A DNA stretch of 35,234 nt from DASWIG01 sp965371445 (GCA_965371445.1 CBDUYN010000105.1:1-35234); one strand, 5' to 3'. Positions 23,048 to 33,584 are shown, counted from the first letter of the stretch. The notes: generated from the letters alone by a model not told the origin. Translations and numbers: made by a program.

Positions 23048-24388
23048 GTGTCGGAAACCGTCGACGGATTCATGCAGCGGGTGCAAGCCAAAAACCCGAA
23101 CGAGACCGAGTTCCTCCAGGCGGTCCAGGAGGTGGTGGAGTCGATCTGGCCGGTGATCGAGTCGACGCCACGCTATCGCAGCGGCAAGATCCTCGACCGT
23201 ATCGTCGAGCCCGAGCGCGTCATCATGTTCCGGGTGCCGTGGATGGACGACCAGGGCGAGGTCCACGTCAACCGGGGCTTCCGGATCGAGATGAACAGCG
23301 CTCTCGGCCCCTACAAGGGCGGCCTGAGATTCCACCCCAGCGTCAGCCTCTCGATCTTGAAGTTCCTGGCCTTCGAGCAGGTGTTCAAGAACAGCCTGAC
23401 CACCCTGCCCATGGGCGGCGGCAAGGGCGGCTCCGACTTCGATCCCAAGGGCAAGAGCGAGAACGAGGTGATGCGCTTCTGCCAGACCTTCATGGCCGAG
23501 CTGCAGCGTCACATCGGGCCGAATACCGATGTCCCGGCCGGCGACATCGGTGTCGGAGGCCGGGAAATCGGCTACCTCTTCGGCATGTACAAGAAGCTGC
23601 GCAACGAGTTCACGGGTGTCTTGACCGGCAAGGGCCGCAACTGGGGCGGCTCGCTCATCCGGCCGGAGGCGACCGGCTACGGGACGGTCTACTTCGCCGT
23701 CGAGATGCTGAGAACCCGCGGCGAGACGCTCGCCGGCAAGCGGGTCTCGATCTCCGGCTCCGGCAACGTGGCGCAGTACGCGTCCGAGAAAGTCCTGGAG
23801 CTCGGCGGCAAGATCCTGACGCTCTCCGATTCGAGCGGCACGGTCTACGACGAGGCCGGCATCGACTCCGCGAAGCTCGACTACGTCATGGATTTAAAAA
23901 ACAACCGGCGCGGCCGCATGCACGAGTACGTCGAGCAATACCCGGAGGCGGAGTACTTCGAAGGCCGGCGTCCGTGGTCGGTCGAGTGCGACGTCGCCCT
24001 GCCCTGCGCGACCCAGAACGAGATCATCGAGGCAGAAGCCGAGACGCTGCTGAAAAACGGCTGTACCTGTGTCGCCGAGGGCGCCAACATGCCCACCGAG
24101 CCCGACGCGGTGGTAAAATTCCTCGCCGCCGGCATTCTCTACGGTCCCGGCAAGGCCGCCAACGCCGGCGGCGTCGCCGTCTCGGGGCTGGAGATGACCC
24201 AGAACGCCCAGCGCCTCGCCTGGACCCGGGAAGAGGTCGACAAGCGCCTGCACATGATCATGACGGAAATCCACGCCACGTGCGTGCGCCACGGCCGCGA
24301 CGGCGACTTCGTCAACTACGTCGACGGTGCCAACGTCGGCGGCTTCATCAAGGTCGCCGACTCGATGCTCGACCAGGGGCTCGTCTAG
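23048..24388 (+). CDS. gdhA: NADP-specific glutamate dehydrogenase
   Basis: Interconverts 2-oxoglutarate plus ammonium and glutamate; 446 residues, the length of hexameric GdhA. Substrate and catalytic residues are present: K90 in GPYKGGLRFHPSVS, K114 in EQVFKNSLTTLPMGGGKGG, K126 within that motif, and D166 in PAGDIGVGGRE. The nucleotide-binding domain has SISGSGNVAQYA (235-244), and the following LSDSSGTVYDEAG is typical of the NADP-preferring class. The GTG at 23048 was chosen because AGGAG lies 8 nt before it and the protein then starts like E. coli GdhA; the longer open frame covers the intergenic gap. The ATP-grasp gene follows after 15 nt, so the two may be cotranscribed. Confidence 0.97.
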   Translation: MSETVDGFMQRVQAKNPNETEFLQAVQEVVESIWPVIESTPRYRSGKILDRIVEPERVIMFRVPWMDDQGEVHVNRGFRIEMNSALGPYKGGLRFHPSVSLSILKFLAFEQVFKNSLTTLPMGGGKGGSDFDPKGKSENEVMRFCQTFMAELQRHIGPNTDVPAGDIGVGGREIGYLFGMYKKLRNEFTGVLTGKGRNWGGSLIRPEATGYGTVYFAVEMLRTRGETLAGKRVSISGSGNVAQYASEKVLELGGKILTLSDSSGTVYDEAGIDSAKLDYVMDLKNNRRGRMHEYVEQYPEAEYFEGRRPWSVECDVALPCATQNEIIEAEAETLLKNGCTCVAEGANMPTEPDAVVKFLAAGILYGPGKAANAGGVAVSGLEMTQNAQRLAWTREEVDKRLHMIMTEIHATCVRHGRDGDFVNYVDGANVGGFIKVADSMLDQGLV

Positions 24389-24403
24389 AAGGCGGATTCT
24401 CGG

Positions 24404-27400
24404 ATGGCGGGTTTCGGCCAGGGCCCTCGGCTCCGGAGGTTTCACGATCTGATGCCCTTCCGGGTCCGGGAGGTCCTGATCGTCGCCTCGCCATACGACG
24501 CGTTCATCCTCGAGGAAGACGGGCTCTTGACCGAGCAGGTCTTCCTCGAGTACCGCGACCTGTCGCTCCCCGCCTCGCCGCGTTTCACCCACGTCGCAAC
24601 CGGTGAGGAGGCGATCCAGAAGCTGATCGAGCGCCGCTTCGACCTGATCCTCACCATGACGCGGCTCTCCGACATGGGTGTGAACGCTTTTGGCCGCCGC
24701 GTCAAGGACCTGCGGCCGGGGCGGCCCGTGGTGCTCCTGGCGCTCGACCCGAAAGAGACCCACGACCCGGGCTTCAAGATCGACCGGCGGGCGATCGACG
24801 CCGTTTTCCTGTGGAACGGCGACGCCCGGATCCTGCTCGCCATCGTCAAGTACGTCGAGGACCGCGACAACGTCGACCACGACATCCAGAAGGGCAACGT
24901 GCGGGTGATCATCATGATCGAGGACTCGCCGCGTTACTACTCGTCGTTTCTCGGCATGCTCTACCACGAGCTCATGAAGCACGCGCGCTCGCTCTACAAG
25001 GAGGGCTTGAACGAGCTGCAGCGCCGGATGTACATGAGCTCGCGGCCCAAGATCCTCCATGCCACCTCCTACGAGGAAGGCCTGCGGCTTTTCGAGGCCT
25101 ATCAGAAGAACACGATCGCCATCATCTCCGACGTCGGCATCCTGCGCCGCGGTGAGCTCGACTCCGAAGCCGGCCTCGACTTGGTCCGCATCGCCCGCGG
25201 CGTCGACCGGGAGCTGCCGGTGCTGCTCCAGTCCTCCGACCCCAAGGTGCGCGAGAAAGCCGAGGAGCTCAAGGCGGTCTTCGTCGACAAGGCATCTCCC
25301 AAGCTCCTGGCGGAGATCCGCGCCTTCCTGTCGACGAACCTCGGCTTCGGCACCTTCGTCTTCCGCAATCGCCAGGGCGAGGAGCTGGCCCACGCGCACG
25401 ACATCCGCGAGCTCAAGCAGAAGTTGGCCACGGTCGAGGAGGAGTCGATCCAATACCACTCCAGGCACAACCATTTCTCGATGTGGCTCATGGCGCGCAG
25501 CGAGTTCGACCTGGCCGAGGAGCTACGGCCGAAGCGCCCCGAGGACTTCTCGAGCGTCGAAGGGTTGCGCAACCACATCATCCAGGTCCTCCAGACCGCC
25601 CATGAGAGCCGCCGGGGAGCGATCTCGGACTTCAGCCGGGCGCATTTCGAATCCGACCTCATGACCCGCCTGGGCGACGGTGCCATGGGCGGCAAGGCCC
25701 GGGGAATCGCTTTCCTCTACAGCCGGCTTGCGGACTTCGCCGACGAGCTCCCCGAAGGCCTTGACGTCCGTTTCCCCAAGTCGACGGTCATCGCCTCGGA
25801 GCACTTCGACGCGTTCATGGACGAGAACGACCTCGGCTTCGTCCACACCTGCGACGACGACGAGGAGATCGACCGGCGGTTCCTCGACGCGCGGCTTCCC
25901 GCCTCGCTGGAGAGCGACCTGGCCTTCCTCCTGGGGGTGGTCGAGGGGCCGCTTGCGGTGCGCTCCTCGTCGATGCTCGAAGATTCGCTCCACCAGCCCT
26001 TCGCGGGGATTTACACGACGTTGATGATCCCCAACGACGCCCCCGACCCCCACACCCGCTTGAACGAGCTCTGCGCTGCCATCAAGCTCGTCTACGCCTC
26101 GACGTTCCACAAGAACGCCAAGAGCTACCTCCAGTCGACGGGCAAGCTCATTGAGGACGAGAAGATGGGGGTGATCATCCAGCACCTGGTGGGGCAGCGC
26201 CTGGGCGAGCGCTTCTACCCCAGCTTCTCCGGGGTCGCCGAGTCGTACAACTTCTACCCGATCGGAAACCAAAAGGCCGAAGACGGCGTGGTCCATCTGG
26301 CCCTGGGCCTGGGCCGCTTCGTCGTCGACGGCGGGGCCGCGATGCGCTTCAACCCGCGCATGCCCGGGGTCCTGCCGCCCCATGGGAGCGTCAAGGCGAT
26401 GCTCCACAACACCCAGCGGACCTTTTACGCGCTCGACATGGACCGCGAGTGCTGCAACCTGGGATCGGACCTCACCACGACGGTCCGCGAGTACGACCTC
26501 AAGGTGGCCGAGGACGACGGGACGCTCGCCCCGGTGGGCTCGGTGTTCTCCGCCGACGACCGCCGGGTGCGCGACGACCTCTCGCTTCCCGGGCCGCGGA
26601 TCGTGACTTTTAACAACATCCTGCGCCACAAGGCCATTCCGCTCGCCGAGACCCTGTCGTTCATCCTCGACGTCGTCGAGGAAGGCATGGGTGGGCCGGT
26701 GGAGCTGGAGTTCGCCTGCGACATGGGCGACAGGGGACGGCGCGTGCGGCGTGGTAGGAAGAGGCGGCGTCCGACGCTTTACCTCCTCCAACTGCGTCCC
26801 TTCGCGGCGCTCGCCAAGCGCGGCGGGAAAACGGCCCTACAGCTCGTCCCCGAAGAGTGCCTCTGCGTGTCGTCCAGGAGCCTCGGCCACGGGGTTGACC
26901 AGTCGATCTCCGACGTCGTCTACGTGGCCCCCGAGCGCTGGCAGGCCTCAAAGAACCAGAAAGTGGCGGCGCAGGTCGCCGAGCTCAACGACTTGCTCGG
27001 CAAGGAGGGCCGGCCGTACCTCCTGATCGGACCCGGCCGCTGGGGCTCGGCCGACGAGTGGCTGGGCATCCCGGTGAATTGGTCGCAGATCTCGAACGTC
27101 CGGGTGATCGTCGAGGCCTCGCCGGCCGGCTACGACGTCGAGCCTTCCCAGGGGACGCATTTCTTCCAAAACATCACGTCGCTTCGCCTCGGGTACCTCA
27201 CCCTGCCGGCGGGGGCCGAGAAGGGCCCGGACGCGACCGACTTCCTCGACTGGGCGTGGCTCGACGCGCAGCCGGCGCACCGCGAGACCGAGCACCTGCG
27301 TCACATTCGTCTCTCAGAGCCCCTGACCGTCGTCCTGAACGGCCCCGACGGGCGCGGCTCCATCGCCCGTCCCGGCGTCGTGCCCTACAACGGGAGCGGC

Positions 27401-27454
27401 AAGTTTCCACGTCCCGAAACCCGGCGGGGCTTGAATCGCCGCCGCAAGAGCTGA
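24404..27454 (+). CDS. Double receiver-domain protein fused to a PEP-synthase-type ATP-grasp domain
   Basis: 1016 residues. Residues about 20-150 form a response-regulator-like receiver, but the phosphoacceptor position is lost (DLILTMTRLSDMG). Residues about 165-310 form a second receiver with key residues kept: acidic pair E173/D174 (IIMIEDSPRYYS), D243 (IAIISDVGI), a Ser at about 278 and K296 (FVDKAS). A helical linker follows. From GGKARGIAFL (429) a PPDK/PEP-synthase N-terminal ATP-binding domain runs on, with AVRSSSMLEDSLHQPFAG (518-535) like the VRSS..ED...FAG signature. The C-terminal part has the motif LLIGPGRWGSADEWLGIPV. The phospho-histidine swivelling domain and the PEP-binding barrel of real PEP synthases are absent. 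It may be a phosphorelay-controlled kinase or regulator; the reaction is unknown. AAGGCGG precedes the ATG. Confidence 0.75.
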   Translation: MAGFGQGPRLRRFHDLMPFRVREVLIVASPYDAFILEEDGLLTEQVFLEYRDLSLPASPRFTHVATGEEAIQKLIERRFDLILTMTRLSDMGVNAFGRRVKDLRPGRPVVLLALDPKETHDPGFKIDRRAIDAVFLWNGDARILLAIVKYVEDRDNVDHDIQKGNVRVIIMIEDSPRYYSSFLGMLYHELMKHARSLYKEGLNELQRRMYMSSRPKILHATSYEEGLRLFEAYQKNTIAIISDVGILRRGELDSEAGLDLVRIARGVDRELPVLLQSSDPKVREKAEELKAVFVDKASPKLLAEIRAFLSTNLGFGTFVFRNRQGEELAHAHDIRELKQKLATVEEESIQYHSRHNHFSMWLMARSEFDLAEELRPKRPEDFSSVEGLRNHIIQVLQTAHESRRGAISDFSRAHFESDLMTRLGDGAMGGKARGIAFLYSRLADFADELPEGLDVRFPKSTVIASEHFDAFMDENDLGFVHTCDDDEEIDRRFLDARLPASLESDLAFLLGVVEGPLAVRSSSMLEDSLHQPFAGIYTTLMIPNDAPDPHTRLNELCAAIKLVYASTFHKNAKSYLQSTGKLIEDEKMGVIIQHLVGQRLGERFYPSFSGVAESYNFYPIGNQKAEDGVVHLALGLGRFVVDGGAAMRFNPRMPGVLPPHGSVKAMLHNTQRTFYALDMDRECCNLGSDLTTTVREYDLKVAEDDGTLAPVGSVFSADDRRVRDDLSLPGPRIVTFNNILRHKAIPLAETLSFILDVVEEGMGGPVELEFACDMGDRGRRVRRGRKRRRPTLYLLQLRPFAALAKRGGKTALQLVPEECLCVSSRSLGHGVDQSISDVVYVAPERWQASKNQKVAAQVAELNDLLGKEGRPYLLIGPGRWGSADEWLGIPVNWSQISNVRVIVEASPAGYDVEPSQGTHFFQNITSLRLGYLTLPAGAEKGPDATDFLDWAWLDAQPAHRETEHLRHIRLSEPLTVVLNGPDGRGSIARPGVVPYNGSGKFPRPETRRGLNRRRKS

Positions 27455-27484
27455 ACCCCCTACCCGTTTGGTGGGAGCCAACCC

Positions 27485-28774
27485 ATGATCTCCAAGGTCG
27501 TCTCTGCTGAAGAAGCTGTTGCCGTGATCAAACCCGGAGACCGGGTTTTCGTCCATACCGCCGCCGCCGCGCCGCGCCACCTCGTCGAGGCGATGACCGC
27601 GCGCGCCCCGGAGCTCGAGGACATCGAGGTCGTCCATCTCCACACCGACGGCCCGGCCCCCTACGCCGCGCCGGAGCATGCCGACACCTTCCGCGTCAAC
27701 GCGTTGTTCGTCGGCGCGAACGTCCGCGGCGCGGTCAACGAGGGCCGCGCCGACTACCTGCCGATCTTCCTCTCCGAGATCCCGAGGCTTTTCAACGAAG
27801 GGATCCTGCCGCTCGACGTCGCCCTGGTGCAGGTCTCGCCGCCCGACAAGCACGGCTACTGCTCGCTCGGCGTCTCGGTCGACGCCTCGCTCGCCGCGGT
27901 GCGCTCGGCCCGTTGGGTCCTCGCCCAGGTCAACCCGCAGATGCCCCGCTCGCACGGCGACGGGCTGATCCACGTCCGCAACATCCACGCCAGGGTGGAG
28001 GTCGACGAGGCGCTGCCCGAGGCTCCGCGTCCCAAGCTCACCGAGATCGAGCACAAGATCGCCCGCCACGTCGCCGGCCTCGTGGAGGACGGCGCGACGC
28101 TCCAGACGGGGATCGGCGCCATCCCCGACGCCGTCCTCGAGGCCCTGACCGAGCACCGCCGGCTGGGGATCCACACGGAGATGTTCTCCGACGGCCTGGT
28201 CGACCTCGTCGAGTCGGGTGCCGTGACCGGCGAGGAAAAGGTCAAGCACCCGCGCAAGATCGTCGCCACGTTCGCCGTCGGCACGCGCCGCCTCTACGAC
28301 TTCATCGACGACAACCCGAGGGTCGTGATGCTCGACGTGGGCTACGTCAACGACACGGCGGTGATCCGCCGCAACCCGCGGGTGACGGCGATCAACAGCG
28401 CCATCGAGGTCGACCTGACGGGCCAGGTCTGCGCCGACTCGATCGGCACGCGCCAGTACTCAGGCGTCGGCGGACAGATGGACTTCATCCGCGGCGCCTC
28501 ACTCTCGCCCGGGGGCAAGCCCATCCTCGCCCTGCCGTCGGTGACCCGGAAGGGGGAGTCGCGCATCGTCGAGCTTCTAAAGACCGGCGCGGGGGTGGTG
28601 ACTACACGCGCTCACGTCCACTACGTGGTGACGGAGTACGGCATCGCCGACCTCTACGGCAAAAACCTTCGCCAACGCGCCGGGGCTTTGACCCGGATCG
28701 CTCATCCCGACCATCGGGAGGCCCTCGCCCGGGCCGCCCACGAGCGTTTCGAACGTAAGACCACCCGGGGTTGA
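27485..28774 (+). CDS. Acetyl-CoA hydrolase / 4-hydroxybutyrate CoA-transferase family protein
   Basis: Family I CoA-transferase-like enzyme, 429 residues. The pattern fits 4-hydroxybutyrate or butyrate:acetyl-CoA CoA-transferases: GVSVDASLAAVRSA, QTGIGAIPDAV (207-217), the probable catalytic glutamate E232 in HTEMFSDGLVD, and the CoA-site loop YSGVGGQMDFIRGA. The C-terminus has HVHYVVTEYGIADLYGK, a family signature. The acceptor acid cannot be told from sequence. It would move CoA between acyl-CoA and a carboxylate, linking to fermentation or acid assimilation. GTGGGAG precedes the ATG. The neighbouring PEP-synthase-like and GAF genes suggest a carbon/energy metabolism setting. Confidence 0.85.
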   Translation: MISKVVSAEEAVAVIKPGDRVFVHTAAAAPRHLVEAMTARAPELEDIEVVHLHTDGPAPYAAPEHADTFRVNALFVGANVRGAVNEGRADYLPIFLSEIPRLFNEGILPLDVALVQVSPPDKHGYCSLGVSVDASLAAVRSARWVLAQVNPQMPRSHGDGLIHVRNIHARVEVDEALPEAPRPKLTEIEHKIARHVAGLVEDGATLQTGIGAIPDAVLEALTEHRRLGIHTEMFSDGLVDLVESGAVTGEEKVKHPRKIVATFAVGTRRLYDFIDDNPRVVMLDVGYVNDTAVIRRNPRVTAINSAIEVDLTGQVCADSIGTRQYSGVGGQMDFIRGASLSPGGKPILALPSVTRKGESRIVELLKTGAGVVTTRAHVHYVVTEYGIADLYGKNLRQRAGALTRIAHPDHREALARAAHERFERKTTRG

Positions 28775-28851
28775 AACCCAGCGTTGCATTGGACCCGAGC
28801 GTTGCAATAGATCCAGCGTCAGGTCTCTTGCCGGTGTGAAAAGATCGTGCC

Positions 28852-29754
28852 GTGCGGTACTTTGATCCGGCCACCCAGCCGGGCTCCTTGGCAGAGCTCT
28901 ACGACGAGGCCTTAAACGTCGTCCAGGACTCCATCATGTGCGACGGGATCTCGATCTTCGAGCTCTCCCGCGACGGCCTCTACCTCGACTTCGCCGCCAC
29001 CCGGACGCTCGTGCGCGACCTCCTCCAGGGTCTGAAGCTACAGGTCGGCACGGGGATCGTCGGGCAGGTGGCGGAGAGCCAGGAGGGCGCGATCGTGCAC
29101 CGCGCCCACGGACATCCGGGCTTCTACGTCTTGCCCGACCAGGCGCTGCGCTTCCGGACACGGACGATCCTCTGTGCTCCCCTGCGCCACGCCGGCCGGG
29201 TGGTCGCGGTCGTCGAGATGGTCAACAAGGTCGGCGGCGAGACCTTCACCGAGGAGGAGCTTGCCTCGGCGCAGCTGCTCGCCGACAGCGCCGCCGCCAA
29301 CTGGCGTGCCACGTCCTTGCGTCGGCGCGAGGATTTCTATCAGCTGACCCGGATGCTGCGCCGCGTCGTCGACGTCGAGGGGATCTCGCTTTTCACCCTC
29401 GACGAAGGGTCTGAGGAGATCCACCTGCGCTTCTCCGACACTACCCGCAAGATCGATTTCGAGGGCGCGCGGCTCCAGGTCGACCAGGGGGTCGTCGGGG
29501 CGTCGGCGACGTCAAGCAAGGCGATCCTCGTCGGCGACGTCCACCAGGATCCGCGCTTCTTCCAGGGGGTGGACCGGATGAGCCTTTTCTCCACGCACTC
29601 GATCGCCGCCGCGCCGATCGAGGACCGAGGGCGCGTCCTCGGGGTGGCCGAGGTCGTCAACGGCCGCGGCAGCGAGTCGTTCACCGAGGCGGACCTCGAG
29701 GCGCTCGTGGGGATCGCCGGCGGGCTAGGGCCGCGGATGGGCCTGTGGGTCTGA
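28852..29754 (+). CDS. Tandem GAF-domain protein without an output domain
   Basis: 300 residues, two GAF domains and nothing else. GAF1 is about residues 13-150 (GLKLQVGTGIVGQVAESQEG; ILCAPLRHAGRVVAVVEMVN), GAF2 about 160-298 (RLQVDQGVVGASATSSKAIL; SIAAAPIEDRGRVLGVAEVV). GAF domains bind small ligands such as cyclic nucleotides, or hold chromophores or hemes; the ligand is unknown here. There is no histidine kinase, cyclase or helix-turn-helix, so it must act through a partner. The GTG start at 28852 is chosen for the frame; the ribosome site is weak. It converges with the secreted propeller gene, 8 nt between the stops. Confidence 0.85.
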   Translation: MRYFDPATQPGSLAELYDEALNVVQDSIMCDGISIFELSRDGLYLDFAATRTLVRDLLQGLKLQVGTGIVGQVAESQEGAIVHRAHGHPGFYVLPDQALRFRTRTILCAPLRHAGRVVAVVEMVNKVGGETFTEEELASAQLLADSAAANWRATSLRRREDFYQLTRMLRRVVDVEGISLFTLDEGSEEIHLRFSDTTRKIDFEGARLQVDQGVVGASATSSKAILVGDVHQDPRFFQGVDRMSLFSTHSIAAAPIEDRGRVLGVAEVVNGRGSESFTEADLEALVGIAGGLGPRMGLWV

Positions 29755-29762
29755 AGACCAGG

Positions 29763-31199
29763 CTAAGGAGCGAGATCCAGGCAGATCAGCTGGTCCTTGC
29801 CCCGCAGGTAGAGGTAGCCGTGGGCGAGGACGGGGGCGTTCCAGGCGGGGAAACGGAGCGCCGGCCGCTCGGCCGGACGGTCGTCGACCGCCGTCTTGGC
29901 GGCCGACTGGACAGAGGACGCCGCCATCTCTTCGGGCTTTCCCTCCTGGCTTCCGAAATCGTGCTCCGCCACCAGCTCGTAGCGCTCGGGGCTCGCCTTG
30001 ATCAAGAGCAGCCGTCCGTACTCGGTCAGGACCAGGAAGTGGCCGTCGGCGTAGAGCAGGGTCGAGCGGCCGAGCCCCGGGACGCTCCACAGGACCTTGC
30101 CGGTGCGGTGCTCAAAAGCCCGCAGCCGGGCCTCGCCGCTCGACTGGCCCGAGCAGCCGTAGAGGACGCCGTCGTGGTAGACCGGTGTCGCCCAGTGGCT
30201 CGCCAGGCTCTTGCCGCGCGGCGGGTCCTTCCAGATGAGCTCGTAGCCCTCGTCGGTGACGCGCACGAGAGCGCCGCCGGGTCCGTAGGACTCGGTGACG
30301 AAGACGGTGTCGCCGACCACGACCGGTGTTGCTGCGTTGACGCTTTCGATCGTCCTCGCGCGCCAGGGGAAGAAGAAGTCGACCTTGCCTTTCGTCGGCT
30401 CGAAGCCCACCAGGCCGCCGCGGGTGAAGGCGAAGCCCCGGCGCCGGCCGCCGATCGTCGCCACGACCGGGCTGGCATAGGAAGCCAGCTCGTCGGTGAT
30501 CCGCCAACGCTCTTCGCCGGTGCGCTTGTCGAACGCGACGATGCCGGTGCCGTTGCCCTTCACCTCGCCCGAGTGGATCTTCGGCGGGCGCGGCGGGCTG
30601 CCGCCGATCTGGACGATCAAGAGATCCCCCTCGACCACCGGCGTCGAGCCGACGCCGAAGAAGTTCTGGACCACACCGTAACGCTTCTCCGTGTCGATCT
30701 CCCACAGGAGGCGGCCGTCGGCGACGTGGTGGGCGCGCAGCCGCCCCTCGACGCCGAAGACGTAGACGCTCTCGCCGTCGACGAGCGGGGTCGTCCGCGG
30801 GCCGACCGAGTAGTCGAAGTAGTCCTCGTAAGCGGTGGCGTAGGCCTCGCGCCAGAGCTTCTCGCCGGTCTCGCTCCGCACAGCCGTCAGCCGCGCCTCG
30901 CCCTTGACGTGGTCAAAGATGAAGAGGCGTCCGCGGAGAATCGACGGCGCGCTGTAGCCCTCGCCGACTTTTTGGAACCAGACGACCGGCGGGCCGTCTT
31001 CGCCCCAGTCGGTGCGGATCTTCTCCTGGGAGCGTCCGTCGACGCGGGGGCCGAGGAAGCGCTCCCAGTCGTTGCCGATCGTGCGGGTGCGCAGGTTGGC
31101 GGTCTCCTCGCGGCTCGCCTCGGGAGCGTCGCCGGCGAAGGCGCTCGCCGTCAGGAGGAGGCTCAGGGTCAGGAGCAGGGCAGGCGGTTTCGGTCTCAT
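29763..31199 (-). CDS. Secreted PQQ-type beta-propeller protein (BamB-like)
   Basis: 478 residues. The signal peptide is MRPKPPALLLTLSLLLTASA followed by FAG. The rest is an eight-bladed-type propeller with repeated Trp/Gly motifs: DWERFLGPRVDG (about 44), RSETGEKLWREAYA, VADGRLLWEIDT, DKRTGEERWRITDE and EHRTGKVLWSVPG. It resembles the propeller half of the ankyrin fusion at 18421-20667, but it has no ankyrin part. These folds occur in quinoprotein dehydrogenases and in BamB; catalytic quinone residues cannot be confirmed, so a binding or scaffolding role is equally possible. It is divergent from the receiver gene at 31295. Confidence 0.8.
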   Translation of the reverse strand: MRPKPPALLLTLSLLLTASAFAGDAPEASREETANLRTRTIGNDWERFLGPRVDGRSQEKIRTDWGEDGPPVVWFQKVGEGYSAPSILRGRLFIFDHVKGEARLTAVRSETGEKLWREAYATAYEDYFDYSVGPRTTPLVDGESVYVFGVEGRLRAHHVADGRLLWEIDTEKRYGVVQNFFGVGSTPVVEGDLLIVQIGGSPPRPPKIHSGEVKGNGTGIVAFDKRTGEERWRITDELASYASPVVATIGGRRRGFAFTRGGLVGFEPTKGKVDFFFPWRARTIESVNAATPVVVGDTVFVTESYGPGGALVRVTDEGYELIWKDPPRGKSLASHWATPVYHDGVLYGCSGQSSGEARLRAFEHRTGKVLWSVPGLGRSTLLYADGHFLVLTEYGRLLLIKASPERYELVAEHDFGSQEGKPEEMAASSVQSAAKTAVDDRPAERPALRFPAWNAPVLAHGYLYLRGKDQLICLDLAP

Positions 31200-31294
31200 G
31201 AAGGTCGCACCTCGTTGTCGGTGATCGCCGGAAGATATCAGACCCGGCGCCCCCCGTCGTCCGTGTGCCGCCGAAGTGCTATGCTCGGTGCCTG

Positions 31295-31708
31295 ATGAAA
31301 CTCGCGCAGAAGCCTGTCGTTCTCGTCGTCGACGACAATCCCCTGGAGCTTCTGGGGATGCAGCAGGCCCTGGAAAAAGCGGACTTCGAGGCGATCCCCT
31401 TCCAGATCAAGAGCTTCGGCGAGGCCTTCAGGCTCTCGGAGCTGGTGCTCGAGCGCAACCCGACGGTGATCCTGATGGACGTCGACATCGGCCTCGCCTC
31501 CTACGACGGCACCCGACTGGCGAAGACCATCGGCCGGCTGCGGGAGCCGGGCGAGAAGACACCGCTGATCGTCCTGCACTCCTCGCTCTCGGCGGCCGAG
31601 CTCCTGGCCCACCAGCGCACCTGCGGCGCCGACACCTTCCTCGAGAAGAGCGATCTCCAGAGCCTGGCGGGGAGGCTGCGGCGGATCCTTGTGCGTCTGG
31701 GGATCTGA
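31295..31708 (+). CDS. Stand-alone response regulator receiver domain
   Basis: 137 residues, a single CheY-like receiver. Acidic pair D13/D14 in VVDDNPLE, phospho-acceptor D62 in VILMDVDIG, the Ser at about 96 in VLHSSLS and K118 in FLEKSD are all in place, so phosphorylation is likely possible. There is no DNA-binding or enzymatic output domain and no kinase nearby. I chose the ATG at 31295 because it starts the receiver normally; a GTG at 31265 in the same frame would add ten unlikely residues. It shares a 95-bp divergent promoter region with the propeller gene. Confidence 0.88.
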   Translation: MKLAQKPVVLVVDDNPLELLGMQQALEKADFEAIPFQIKSFGEAFRLSELVLERNPTVILMDVDIGLASYDGTRLAKTIGRLREPGEKTPLIVLHSSLSAAELLAHQRTCGADTFLEKSDLQSLAGRLRRILVRLGI

Positions 31709-31750
31709 CGGCCAGGGCGACGGCAGGCTCGTGACAGCGGTCGAGATGCC

Positions 31751-33199
<1,449 letters not shown>

Positions 33200-33273
33200 A
33201 GCCGACCTTCTGAGAACGACAAGAGCGTCAGGGTTGGCCTGAGATCTCGCCGGACGCCGACGCTCCGACGGGC

Positions 33274-33305
33274 TTGACAACGGTACAACCTAGCCGTACC
33301 GTTGT
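33274..33305 (+). promoter_or_regulatory. Promoter and overlapping operator of the YefM/YoeB-type module
   Basis: A perfect TTGACA (33274-33279), a 17-bp spacer and TACCGT (33297-33302) lie about 30 bp before the antitoxin ATG. Over them sits a perfect 10-bp inverted repeat, ACAACGGTAC (33277-33286) and GTACCGTTGT (33296-33305), spaced by 9 bp. Binding there would cover both hexamers, the normal autorepression layout of toxin-antitoxin operons. Confidence 0.75.
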
Positions 33306-33332
33306 CCAAAAGCCAGATGGGGGTCAGCAACC

Positions 33333-33584
33333 ATGCCCGAGGTCACCGCTCACAAGTTCCGCCAGAATCTCAAGACCGAGGTCGACCGTGTCGTAGCCAA
33401 CCATGAGGTCCTGCGTGTGCGCCGGCGGCACGGAGGCGACTTCGTAGTGTTGAGCGCCGACGACTGGTCGGCCATCGAAGAGACGATCTACCTGAACCGC
33501 GTACCGGGTCTGGTGGAGAGCCTCCGGGAGGCCGCCGACGAGCCGTTCGAGGCGGGGACCCTGCTCGAGGATCTGGCCTGGTGA
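33333..33584 (+). CDS. YefM/Phd-family antitoxin
   Basis: 83 residues. The Phd/YefM N-terminal DNA-binding fold is clear: MPEVTAHKFRQNLKTEVDRV, then EVLRVRRRHGGDFVVLSADD with the family's W-S-A-I-E-E-T-I-Y-L segment. The acidic C-terminal tail (EAADEPFEAGTLLEDL) is the toxin-wrapping part. It should repress its own promoter at the inverted repeat just upstream. The ATG at 33333 follows a GGGGG-type ribosome site. The toxin start overlaps its stop by 4 nt (GTGA). Confidence 0.9.
   Translation: MPEVTAHKFRQNLKTEVDRVVANHEVLRVRRRHGGDFVVLSADDWSAIEETIYLNRVPGLVESLREAADEPFEAGTLLEDLAW

Noticed and set aside
28775..28851. Direct repeat of GCGTTGCA (two copies) before the GAF gene
   Set aside because: Only 8 bp and not inverted; likely chance, although a small activator site cannot be excluded.
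29745..31295. A 516-codon open frame on the plus strand opposite the secreted propeller gene
   Set aside because: Antisense shadow; the minus-strand gene has a signal peptide and repeated propeller motifs.
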